Assembly: GCA_016935735.1 (NCBI GenBank)
Contig: JAFGQK010000001.1
Location: 1 to 64,000, forward strand
Source of the DNA: Spirochaetales bacterium
Lineage (GTDB): Bacteria; Spirochaetota; Spirochaetia; SZUA-6; JAFGRV01
Reading direction: 5' to 3'
Length of the DNA stretch: 64,000 nucleotides
Shown: one piece after another, positions 1-10,500 of the stretch
Layout of the letters: the number at the start of each line of letters is the position of its first letter
Position numbering within the stretch: position 1 is the stretch's first letter
Translations under genes and position numbers: made by a program
Notes under the pieces: model-generated
Database searches by the model: none
What the model was told of the DNA's origin: nothing
Seen by the model: the letters and a program-made list of their open reading frames with translations, nothing else

Positions 1-2
1 AA

Positions 3-158
3 TTTATACCTGTAATTACATCAGATCCAGGAAGGATCCGGCCAACGCAAGTGTTACGGGTTGAAAATCCTGGAATAATACCAGGATTTTCGCCCATAGT
101 AACACACATTGCATTTCCGGGTGGAATTCCTGGACAGGGATATATGATGTTGTATTAA
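3..158 (+). CDS. C-terminal fragment of a CDS truncated at the left window edge (product unknown)
   Basis: Frame open from position 3 to TAA at 156-158: FIPVITSDPGRIRPTQVLRVENPGIIPGFSPIVTHIAFPGGIPGQGYMMLY*. Convergent with the next gene; the two stop codons overlap. Below the ORF-track length cutoff. Confidence 0.4.
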   Translation, partial: FIPVITSDPGRIRPTQVLRVENPGIIPGFSPIVTHIAFPGGIPGQGYMMLY

Positions 159-526
159 ACGGTTTTGGGCTTTATGCTTAATGACAGCTTTTTATATTGT
201 GTCCACAAAATACCGAATATAACAACGTCAAATATGCATGAGTAAAGATTGAAGAGACCTGAAATTAAAAACAGCATATATTGAGCTAATGTTATCACCG
301 TAAGTATTATAAGTGCCGGACGCCAGCGCCTGAGAATAAAAATGAATCCGATGGTATAAATGATTGCCGATCCGATTATATAAAACCTGTACCAATCCGG
401 TGCCGGGCTGTCAAAAAATGCTGAAAAATCATTTGTTACAACAAAGTAGAACATCGATGCAATCATGATAAAATAAATAATTGACGGTATGGTAATAAGC
501 CAATTTTTTTTTGTTTGATTCGGCAT
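155..526 (-). CDS. small polytopic membrane protein (about 4 hydrophobic segments), function unknown
   Basis: 123-aa hydrophobic ORF; AAGGAG-type ribosome-binding site upstream of the ATG. Confidence 0.7.
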   Translation of the reverse strand: MPNQTKKNWLITIPSIIYFIMIASMFYFVVTNDFSAFFDSPAPDWYRFYIIGSAIIYTIGFIFILRRWRPALIILTVITLAQYMLFLISGLFNLYSCIFDVVIFGILWTQYKKLSLSIKPKTV

Positions 527-708
527 TATGACACTCCTTACGTTTAGAATAGTTCAAAATAAACAATTGCTCTATCCTATCAAGTAATGACAAAATAGTC
601 AATTTGATCTTAAAAAAATTATGTGGATTCAGTATTTTTTTCCTTCCTCCTGCTCTCCTATACAAAATTTACAGGGGATTGAATATAATCCATTTTAACG
701 CATTGTCA

Positions 709-2082
709 TCACCAATATTTATTTAAATTTTTATTGATAGGATTAAGCCCTCCCGTAATGGGAGCTTGATATGAGTATACATTTCTCCTGTAATACATTT
801 TACGTATAATATTAGCAAACAAAGTTATAAAACGCTTATCAGAAATGCTGCTACTATACCAGGCCATTTTAAATATATTGTTATATTTATGTAATTCCTG
901 TTGAAGGCCCCAATATAATTCATAGAATTGACCAGCTGAAAAATTGTCGTGGTTGAATACAAGGTGGATTCCATCATAATTGGACCATCTATGATCATAG
1001 ATACGTTCCTGGTTGTTCAATTCAGTATAGAACTCTGTTCCAGGAAAAGGGGTCAATATCCAGAACTGTGTGAATGGAATTTTATTCCTTTTAATAAACA
1101 GCAAGGTTTGCTTGAATTGTTCAGGGGTATCATCATCAAATCCAAACATGAAACTTAACGTTGGCGTTATTTTGACCCTCTGTAATTGTTTAATTAATTC
1201 ATCATATTGCTCTACTTTATTAAAACCCTTATTGTATTTCTGCAGGGTCGATTTTGAAATAGATTCAATACCAACAAATAAGGCAACACAGCCGGATTTA
1301 GCCGCAAGGTCAATTAAATCCGGATATTTTATAATGGTAGAACTTATTTGAGACCCCCAGGTAATATTTCTTTTTGCCAGAGCTTTAAATAACTCACGAC
1401 TATAATCCGGTTTGCACATAATATTATCATCTATAAAAAAATAGCTGGTAGCAGGAAAATTGTCAATTTCCTTAATAATATGAGAAACGGGTCTTAACCG
1501 GTAGGTTTTACCAAAATACTTTTGTACAGAGCAGAATTTACAGGCAAATTGGCACCCTCTCGATGTATAAATTGTCATGGCAGGGAATTTTTCCCAAAAA
1601 CGTTTTGGATAAATTTTCAGATTTATATTTTTCCAATTCGGGATTATGAGCCTGTCCAGGTCAGGCATTGAATCCGCTTTATATATAGGTTTTAGTTTAT
1701 TATGTTCACAATCACTCAATAGTTGTTCCCAAAGGGTTTCTGCCTCACCTATAACGACAGAATCTGCGTGTTGTTTTGCTTCTTCTGGTAAAAAAGAGGG
1801 ATGAATCCCTCCCAGAACTACTTTTGTATTTTTCTTCCGGAAGGCATCTGCAATCTGGTAAGCTCTTTCAACCTGCCGTGTCATAGCCGTAATTCCAACA
1901 AGATCATAGTGGATAGAAAAATCTATGTCTTCTGCTATCTCATTCACCACCGTTACCAGATGGTTTTTTGGCGTCAGACTGTCCAGGATAGATAGATTTA
2001 AAGGAGGAAAGAGGGCTTTCCTGAATTTAATAGGCTTATCATTACTATCCAGATAAGTAGGATTTATCAATAGTATTTTCAT
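709..2082 (-). CDS. B12-binding-domain radical SAM protein
   Basis: N-terminal cobalamin-binding-like region (MKILLINPTY...VVLGGIHPSFLPEEA...VIGEAE), then radical SAM CxxxCxxC (SRGCQFACKFCSVQ) and FGFDDDTPEQF region. Strong AAGGAGG ribosome-binding site. Confidence 0.88.
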   Translation of the reverse strand: MKILLINPTYLDSNDKPIKFRKALFPPLNLSILDSLTPKNHLVTVVNEIAEDIDFSIHYDLVGITAMTRQVERAYQIADAFRKKNTKVVLGGIHPSFLPEEAKQHADSVVIGEAETLWEQLLSDCEHNKLKPIYKADSMPDLDRLIIPNWKNINLKIYPKRFWEKFPAMTIYTSRGCQFACKFCSVQKYFGKTYRLRPVSHIIKEIDNFPATSYFFIDDNIMCKPDYSRELFKALAKRNITWGSQISSTIIKYPDLIDLAAKSGCVALFVGIESISKSTLQKYNKGFNKVEQYDELIKQLQRVKITPTLSFMFGFDDDTPEQFKQTLLFIKRNKIPFTQFWILTPFPGTEFYTELNNQERIYDHRWSNYDGIHLVFNHDNFSAGQFYELYWGLQQELHKYNNIFKMAWYSSSISDKRFITLFANIIRKMYYRRNVYSYQAPITGGLNPINKNLNKYW

Positions 2083-2121
2083 TTATAGAGCACCTCCTTG
2101 TGAAATATTTTAAATGACAAA

Positions 2122-2157
2122 AACCGTTGTTCCCTTTTATTAAAAGGAACAACGGTT
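2122..2157 (-). terminator. strong hairpin, likely rho-independent terminator/attenuator downstream of the EPTP-repeat gene
   Basis: aaccgttgttccctttt-att-aaaaggaacaacggtt, a 16-bp stem with one bulge, followed on the minus strand by TTTTTGTCATTT. Confidence 0.65.
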
Positions 2158-2193
2158 ATAAATGCGATAAACAATCTAAAAAAACTCTTTTTT

Positions 2194-3426
2194 TTATTCT
2201 TCAAAACTCACTAATTTATATATTTTAGAATCCTGATTTTTACTTGAAGCATCTCTATTATTGCTGAGTGCTAAATAATTGGTATCATTTATCGTAAAAT
2301 ATGTCCATTTTACAGCACCGATTGTATCAACATCAAGATATTCCTCAAAGTTTTCATCATTCCATTTGTAAATAATCGATTTCTGATTAAAATCACCGGT
2401 TGACTGCTGTATCTGACCTGTATCGGCTACGGTATTATTGCAAACAGCCAGGAAATGACCTTCTTTTCTTTCAAAATACTCAAAATCTGACGCGCCTTTA
2501 GTAGGGATATTCTGGAATTCTTCAAAGGAACTTCCATTCCAGATGAGTATTTTTGAATTAATCTCTGTAGTCAGATTGTTAAAGAAATTGGCAATTGCCA
2601 GATAATTGACCCCGTCAATCTCGAAATGTTCAAAATCAATAATACCATTACCGCTGATAGTTTGAAACTCTTCGAATGAATCACCGTCCCATTTATAGAT
2701 TTTAGAATCGATATTCCACCAGGCCGGGGGCAAATCTATACTATTGGCAATGGCCAGATAATGCTCACCATCAATCATGAAATGCTCCCAATTGAATCCT
2801 CCCACGGTAGGTATTTCCTGGAAGTCTTCAAATTGTTTGCTGATATAATTCCACTTGTAAATTTTTGAATTAAGGTGGAATTGCGGTACGATCTGTTCCC
2901 CCACGATCATCACATCCTGGAGAAAAGCCACGGCAAGATAGCACCCATCTCCAATTGTAAAAAAGGTGGCAGAGCTGGCACCGATAGTGGGAATATCCTG
3001 ATAAGAGGTAAAATTAGTACCAGTCCATTTATAGAGGACAGAGTTCACATTAAAACTAAGATCTGTACGCCAATTGACACAAAACAGGTATTCTTCGCCT
3101 TCAATTGAAAATTGTTCAAAATCATAACCTCCATTGGTTGGTATCACCTGTTCTTCTTTAAATTCACCATTGTCCCATTTGTATATCACCGAATCTATGG
3201 AATAGGTGACATCATTATGGTTATTCGGCATGGCAAGGTAACTGTTCCCATTGATTGTGTAAAACTCGGAAAACCCGGCACTATGAGTGGGAATGGATTG
3301 AGTTTCTTCCAGGATAAAATACTGTTCGAGGTTTTCTATGTCACAACCTGTTAATCCAATTGAAAATAAAATAAGCAGTACAATAAAATAAGAATATCCT
3401 TTTGTTCCTTTTCTTGTCGTTTTCAT
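2194..3426 (-). CDS. EPTP/EAR-repeat lipoprotein, predicted seven-bladed beta-propeller
   Basis: Signal peptide plus lipobox (SIGLTGC), then seven repeats of the form 'F..(f)q.I.t.Ga..(w/f)e.F.i.g..YLa.an.....s.IykW.g' (e.g. FNWEHFMIDGEHYLAIANS...DSKIYKWDG). Confidence 0.78.
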   Translation of the reverse strand: MKTTRKGTKGYSYFIVLLILFSIGLTGCDIENLEQYFILEETQSIPTHSAGFSEFYTINGNSYLAMPNNHNDVTYSIDSVIYKWDNGEFKEEQVIPTNGGYDFEQFSIEGEEYLFCVNWRTDLSFNVNSVLYKWTGTNFTSYQDIPTIGASSATFFTIGDGCYLAVAFLQDVMIVGEQIVPQFHLNSKIYKWNYISKQFEDFQEIPTVGGFNWEHFMIDGEHYLAIANSIDLPPAWWNIDSKIYKWDGDSFEEFQTISGNGIIDFEHFEIDGVNYLAIANFFNNLTTEINSKILIWNGSSFEEFQNIPTKGASDFEYFERKEGHFLAVCNNTVADTGQIQQSTGDFNQKSIIYKWNDENFEEYLDVDTIGAVKWTYFTINDTNYLALSNNRDASSKNQDSKIYKLVSFEE

Positions 3427-3469
3427 TTTAACTCCTTATAGATAATTTGGGGATTTTTATGAAAAATCC

Positions 3470-4399
3470 TTAAAAAACATTTTTATTTGACACTATTTTT
3501 ATAGACAATAAATTACTTCTCTCCGGAGAACAATTGACTATCCGGATTAAATAATATCCATTGACAGTCATTACATTACTTTTATAACAGCTTGTTTCTA
3601 CCATGTCCCAGGAAATGGGAAAGCTGCTGGTATTATAAAGAGTAAGGTATATATAAGCATCCTTCAGCAATTCCAATTCTGAATTGATTTCCATTATCTC
3701 ATTTTTATGTATAATGCCGTAATAATATTGAGTAGCTGGATTTCCCACGGGTAGAAATTCTTTTCTTATTAAATCAGCAGAAACATTTTTCCATTCCAGT
3801 AAAAAAAACATATAATAATGTAAAAGCCGAAAAAATAAGCCGTTTTTATTTCTTATGCTATTTAAGAATCCATCATAAATTTCTCTTTCATCCCCAATCG
3901 CGCGGGATGATATCAATTCTGCATTATCTACCCTGACTTCAGGGAATCCGGCACGAGGCCCGGGATTATAATAACGAAGTGTTAATGAATACTCCCCGCA
4001 CTCGAGGCATTTTTTAATCCAGTCATCATTCCCGTTTGTATCCGAAGAACTCATATGTCCAATCGTTTTATTGCTTTTATCATAGATTACAATTGTCCAG
4101 GCATCACTGGCTTCCTGAAGTGTCCTGCTGGAAACCTCCAGGGTTGATTGGACTTTGAATATTCCTGTAGTCCCGATGACTGCATGACAGTTCCAGCGGG
4201 GACCCCAGATGGACCCATATAATAAGGCCTTTGGATTTTTGTTTAGCGCCTCTCCCAATCCGGTCCAACTCCGTTTCACTATATTCTCCTGTTGTTTAAA
4301 AGCCGTTTTATTCCTCCTTTTCAAGGCTATTTTTTTCATTAGCCTGTTAAAAAGGAATGAAATTAAAAAAACGGGAGTGCTAAGAATTAATTTTATCAA
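3470..4399 (-). CDS. DUF6208-family-like protein, TTG start
   Basis: Motifs GPRWNCHAVIGTTGIFKV, SDAWTIVIYD, GEYSLTLRYYNPG, LHYYMF, FLPVGNP match my recollection of DUF6208 proteins. AAGGGAG ribosome-binding site upstream of the TTG at 4399. Confidence 0.6.
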   Translation of the reverse strand: MIKLILSTPVFLISFLFNRLMKKIALKRRNKTAFKQQENIVKRSWTGLGEALNKNPKALLYGSIWGPRWNCHAVIGTTGIFKVQSTLEVSSRTLQEASDAWTIVIYDKSNKTIGHMSSSDTNGNDDWIKKCLECGEYSLTLRYYNPGPRAGFPEVRVDNAELISSRAIGDEREIYDGFLNSIRNKNGLFFRLLHYYMFFLLEWKNVSADLIRKEFLPVGNPATQYYYGIIHKNEIMEINSELELLKDAYIYLTLYNTSSFPISWDMVETSCYKSNVMTVNGYYLIRIVNCSPERSNLLSIKIVSNKNVF

Positions 4400-4497
4400 A
4401 ATTATCTCCCTTTTTAAAGTTACTCAATTTTATTTTATAATCATATTGACAGATTTTGTAAAGAAAGAGTATCTTTCAATCTATTGAATATAGCCGC

Positions 4498-4526
4498 ATT
4501 ATAACATGGATAGCAAAAGATGTCAA
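4498..4526 (-). promoter_or_regulatory. sigma70-type promoter, perfect consensus
   Basis: Minus strand TTGACA (4526-4521), 17-nt spacer, TATAAT (4503-4498). Lies 18 bp downstream of the PKS stop codon and upstream of the 3470..4399 CDS. Confidence 0.75.
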
Positions 4527-4544
4527 CAGCTAAAATTCATTTTT

Positions 4545-7500
4545 TTATTTATTTTCTGTCAATAATACCTGTCCTGTAATGGATATGGTTTTCTTCATCC
4601 ATCTATCCATAAGATCTTCTATAGTCTTCTTATAATAACTGTTTTTAGAATACCTGATAATTACTTCCAACTCTTTTTTCCTGGATCTTGCAATGAAATC
4701 CAATAAATATTGCCTTTCACATTCCGGGTCCTGGTAAAGCGTACTATCAATTGCCGTGATGAAAGGAGAATATATTCTTATTGGTTGATAATTTAAGCGA
4801 ACAGGGCTGGCATCCCCAGGCGGTTGTAATTTACCTTGTTCTAATAGCAGTTCATAACTTATTCCTCCTTTTGGGATTGACTCAAAGAGGTTTTTAAACT
4901 TCATAATTTGCTCCGGTACAGCCTGTTTGGGTTTGACAGTGAATGCCAGAGGTATGTCACCGGCAAACCATCCGGCAGCATTAAAAAAGTGCCTTTTAAG
5001 ATCGAGGTTTCTCCGGTGTATCCGGTGAATAATTACCGGCTGATCGATGTTTGCCCATTCGGCATATAGTTGATAAAGACCGATGGCCAGATAATAGAAA
5101 ATTTCCCCTTTTAGAAGCAATGGATCGACAAGAAAATCAGTAAAAGGAAACTGCTTTCTCACCTGTCCTTCATATTGAATTATATCCGGTCCCTTTTCAA
5201 AATCTACAGGAAGATTTTTCTTCTTTGTTTTAGAAATATGTTTTTCCCAGAATAATAAATCTTCATTCAAATGATTGTCAGCTAAATTATAAATAATGTT
5301 ACAATACTCACTATACCCCTTTTCCGTTCCCGTCACCGGTTTTCCAGGGTCCTGATAATACTCAAATAATTCTTTTAACAATATACCTGATGTTACCCCA
5401 TCTGCAATCAAATGATGAATGACAATAAGTAATTGATATCTGCCTTCCTGTTTGGTACGTACAAGACAAAAAGCAGCAAGAGGGGGAACAGAAATATCGA
5501 TAGAGATCCGCATGGTTTTGAATATACCTGCAACTTTTTTTTCACTCTCTCTTTTGTTCAACCCGTTTACGTTTTCAAATATGAGTGGAACCTTTGTGAT
5601 GGTACTTTCATAAGCCTGCCACCCGTTTTTCTCCTTTTTATAATATTGTCCAAGGACAGGATGCTTTTTAAACAGCTTTACTATACAAGCCTCCATAGAG
5701 GATATATCAACCGGTTCTTTCAAGGAAAGGGAAATACTTTGTTCTATAAAAAAATCCGGCTTGTGTGTAATATCTGTTAAATAGCTTTTCTGGGCCGGTA
5801 ACAGGTTTATTGTATGGGTTTCCGGTTCAAAGTGGTAACCAAAACTTTCTGCCAGCTCTTTTGTTTTTGACGTCAGATATTTCATTTTATCAAGGTGCTT
5901 TTCCCAGCTCTGTGCCAGTTTTTTATCAATTGAACTATGAGAATGAAAGTTTGGGTCACCAATTGATGTCGATTTACCAAACAGACCGCTCGTTGCCCTG
6001 TCACCTTTATAAGGACTCAGCATTTCTTTTTCAAATTCTATTCCCAATATATTACATATCTTCCGCATTATTTTTTCCGGTTCTGTTACCAACTCTTCAT
6101 AAATTACTATGATTTGCCTCTCCTGGGGGATCTTCGCTGATATCGATTTTATATTTGAATTCATCGTAAACCATAGATTCTCGGCAAATTCCCAGGGATC
6201 ATCCTTAACACCGTATATTTTATGCATTCTGTTACGGACAAAAGATTCCATGACTGCAATGGGGTGCCTGATCAGGAAAATATAATAGGGCTTATTTCCC
6301 ACTTTTTCCGCATTTTCCAGGGCTTTGATATTCTGGGCATAAGATGGTGATTTATCAACAAGGTATCTATCCCCTGCCAGATTTTGCAGATATTGATAAC
6401 TCTCTTTGAGAGAGAGGTCCTGTTCTTCAAGTTCCTTCATTTTATTAATGGCTTCCTCTGATGATACACCTGTTAATTGCTGAATAGCTTCGGCATAACC
6501 AATGGTCATAAAGTTCTGGGTATTTTGATTGGCTATTTCCCGCCGCTCTTTTAAACTGTCAAACTGTAAAAGATGAAGTTCAGGCGGTGCAAATATGTTT
6601 GAGTTTCCCATCAGCATGACACGCAGCAGAGTCGAGCCCGCCCTGGGGGTACTGATAAGAAAAACGAGTGGTTTTTCAGGACCGCTCTTCTTACTATCAA
6701 GCGTTCTTTCACTATTCTTTTTATCGTTTTGTATCCCGGGGGCTTTGTCCCCAAACTCTTTTTCCATATACTTCAGGAATTTGCCAATAGTATCATTTTC
6801 AATCAACTCATTAGGATACAAACGAATATTCATTTCATTCTGTAATTCCGCAATGAGTTTGGCAATAAGAATTGAGTCAAATCCCAGTTCCATCCACATG
6901 GCATCGTGGTTAATCTTCTCGACCGGAATTCCAATTAAAGAAGAGATTCTTTGTAATATATTCTCTGTCAATGTATCACTTCTTTCCTGCTTTTTGACCT
7001 GTTCCGGCTGGCTGGCAGCCCTGTTGATGATTTTAGCCTGATTATTCTCTATAAACCAATACCTCTCTTTTTTAAAGGGATAAACAGGGAGTGATATCCG
7101 TGCAGGGGTAACATCTTTATATAATAATTGCCAGTCTATCTCCGCACCAGCTACCCAGGATTCCGCCAGGCGGTCCAGTTTCTCCTTATCAAACGGGGAG
7201 GTAAGAATAGTGCTACGGCCGGTATTGTTTATTTTCATTTTTTTTGTATTCCCGGAATATATCCCTTCCAGATTATTCTTTTCAATAAAACCGGTTAAGC
7301 GCTTTAACACCATATCCATGCTCCCGGCATAAAAGGACAACTTTTCTTCCATTACCTTTCTCCCGGTTTGCAGTGTATAGGCAAGATCTATTAAATCGAT
7401 ACTCTTTTTATTTTCTTCAATATAAATTTTCATGCTTTTTGCATACGTTTCCAGTACATCCCTGTCTTTTGCCGATAGAATAAAGATAATGGGTACATTA

Positions 7501-10500
7501 TGCGTCACGTCTTTCTTTTCCTTTTGATATTCTTCCAGTATTACATGGGCATTGACCCCCCCGAAACCAAATGAGCTTACACCTGCACGCCGCGGGATAT
7601 TCTGCCTGTTTTCATCCGGTAACGTATGCCATTCCTTTGTCTCATCGAGAAAATAAAATGGCGAATTTTCTAATTTGATATAAGGATTCTGTTTATTGAA
7701 ATGCAGATTTTTTGGCAGCCGTTTATGTTCCAATGCCAGGACTACTTTCAGGATACCGGCTATACCTGCGGCCGTTTCCAGGTGGCCAATATTGGTTTTT
7801 ACCGCTCCTATGGCACACCTGCTGTCAGCAGCAAAGGGGCTTTTATTTTTTTCCTGCCACATTTGAAAAGCGTTCTTTAAACCATTAATTTCAACCGGAT
7901 CACCCAGAGAAGTACCGGTCCCATGGGCTTCTATAAAGCTGAGTGTAAAGGGGTCTATTCCGGCATTCTTAAATGCCTGCAAAAGGAGTGCGGCCTGTGC
8001 ATGAGAATTGGGAGCTGTCAAAGAATTGGCCCTGCCGCCATGGTTAACAGCAGTCCCCTTTATAACAGCATAAATATGATCCCCGTCCCTTTCCGCCTGG
8101 GGCAAAGATTTTAAGAGAACCATTCCAACGCCCTCGCCCCGTACATACCCATTGGCATTTTCATCAAAGGTCTGGCATTTACCATCCGGACTCAGCAAAC
8201 CAGCTTTGGCAAATGATATGGAAAGTGTGGGACTCAAGAGTACATTAACACCTCCTGCCAGGGCCATCCGGCATTCACCGCTGCGGATTACCTGGACAGC
8301 CTTATGAATGGCAACCAGTGAACTGGAACAGGCTGTATCGACCGGTTCACTTGGACCGTTTATATTCAGAAAATAAGAAATCCTGTTGGCAAGCATAGAA
8401 TGGGCCAGGCCAATAGAGGAGTGGGCTTCCACCTCTATATTGTATGTCCGTAATAGATCGCCGTAATCCTGGTTACCGACACCAATAAACACAGCAGTGT
8501 CAGTACCTGAAAGAACATCAGCATTATATCCTGCATCTTCTATTGTTTTCCAGACAGTCTCCAGGACAAGCCGCTGTTGGGGATCCATCAATTTCGCTTC
8601 TGTGGGAGATATACCGAAAAAGAGCGGATCAAAATGATCGACATTTTTAATAAAGGCGCCCCATTTCACCCTTGACAGATCAACATCTGCATCGGGTATG
8701 TTCTGCATATCAAACCGGTCTCCCGGAATTTGTGTGACCATATTCTCACCCTGTTCAAGCTTATTCCAGAAAATTCCCAGGTTATCCGATTGCGGCATAA
8801 TCCCGCTCATTCCGATAATAGCAACAGGAGAACCGGCTTGTTTCTCTGCCGTTAATTCCTTTGATTGCGTAGTAACAAAAGCAGGATTGATAAAACGGCT
8901 GTCATAAACTATTGTATTGTCCGCCTGGGTGGGCGAGGTACCTGTAGTGGCATTTCCCGGCTTTTCTTCTTCCTTATCCGGGCAATAACGCTGCTTTATG
9001 CTCTGGAAAAAATGTTCATAAAGATAATCGATAAACCCATTTATGGATGGGTAAGGCAACTCAAAAAAAACCGCCGGGGACAGGTCGAAATCAAATTGCT
9101 CATCAATTTTGTTTGCAAATTGTGTAAGGCTTATTGAATCAAAACCATAATTATTCATTTCCTCATCCGGGTCGAATTCATCTTCATCCACATGCAGTGT
9201 ATCCACAACTATTTTTACAATATCATGTAATAATTGACGCTTTATTCCCTTTTCATCCGGGGATCCTTCAGATCCTTCATTGTCATTTTCTGTTGATGCT
9301 GTTTCATGGGCAGGGGGGAAAGCCAGTCTGGATTTGATTTTTTCAGTGTTCCCTTCCATTACCATAAATTGGGTAATACTTGATTCAAGTCCTTTCGTAA
9401 GGGCATAAATCCCGTTTTGAGTTGAAAGGGGAACTACTCCCAGGACACGCCTGGCCATGGCTTTCGCATTTTCATCTATCTGCATTCCGCCTTCTTCCCA
9501 GAAAGGCCAATTGATGGAAATGGTTTTCCCAAACCTTTTTTTCAATTTTCTGTTATTTTCCCGCTCAATGGCAAAATTGTCCATAAACCCATTCGCATAA
9601 GCATAATCCGTTTGTCCGGGATTACCAATAATCGCAGATATGGAGGAGAACAGGACAAAAAAGTCGAGTTTTTCATCTGACAACGTATAATCCAGATTAA
9701 TAGTGCCGGTAATTTTGGGACCAAAAACCTCGGAAATCTCTTCCCGGGTCTTATTTGTAAGATAAGAATCACGGATTACCCCTGCACTATGGATGACGCC
9801 ATTAATCTTTTTATATTTGGTTTTAATATCTTTTATAACAGTTTGCAGGGATTCCCGGTCTTTTATATCACAAACCACATATTCTATCCTGGATCCGTTT
9901 TCTTCCATATCCTTAAGCGTTTGCATTTTCCCCGGGGAAAGTACGGAACGTCCCAATAAAATAATAACAGCGTTGGCCTGCCTGCTAATATGGTGAGTAA
10001 AAATCATACCAAGTCCCCCGGCACCACCGGTTATGAGATATACCCCTCCATCCTGGAAAATGAGTCTGTTTCCGGCTGAATGGGGGAATTGAAAGGGAAC
10101 CGGGTATGTAATAAAACGTTTATTTCCGGGGTAACGTACCGCTATTATCCTCTCATCATCAAAGGTGGATTCCATCAGGATAATGTCCAGTTTCCCGGGT
10201 TCACCCTCTAAAGACCCCTGTCCAGGTAATCCCTTTTTATTTATTTCAATGACTTTAGAAACCAATCTGGAAAATTCAAGACCGCTGCACGTTAAAAGGG
10301 AACTAACAGCAGCGTGCTCCGGCCTTGCCATTCCATCCATGGTGGAATAGAGATAGTATATGGCCGTTCTTTCCCCGGAATGCACTTTTATCAATGACTG
10401 TACAGAGTAAAGCAGCGGATAGAAGCTGTAATCCAGCATGTTTTCACTATCGTAATTACCGGTCATACTGTCATTGTCTTCTCCTCCCCGGTCGGCCCAG

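Noticed and set aside
64-90. Left-edge hairpin as a rho-independent terminator
   Set aside because: No T-tract follows on either strand, and it lies inside an apparently coding frame.
429-665. 78-aa minus-strand ORF overlapping the start of the small membrane protein gene
   Set aside because: Overlaps the better-supported ORF 155..526 in another frame; no recognisable motif or good ribosome-binding site.
4470-4484. gaaaga-gta-tctttc hairpin as the PKS terminator
   Set aside because: Only a 6-bp A/T-rich stem without a U-tract, and located downstream of the consensus promoter; not convincing.
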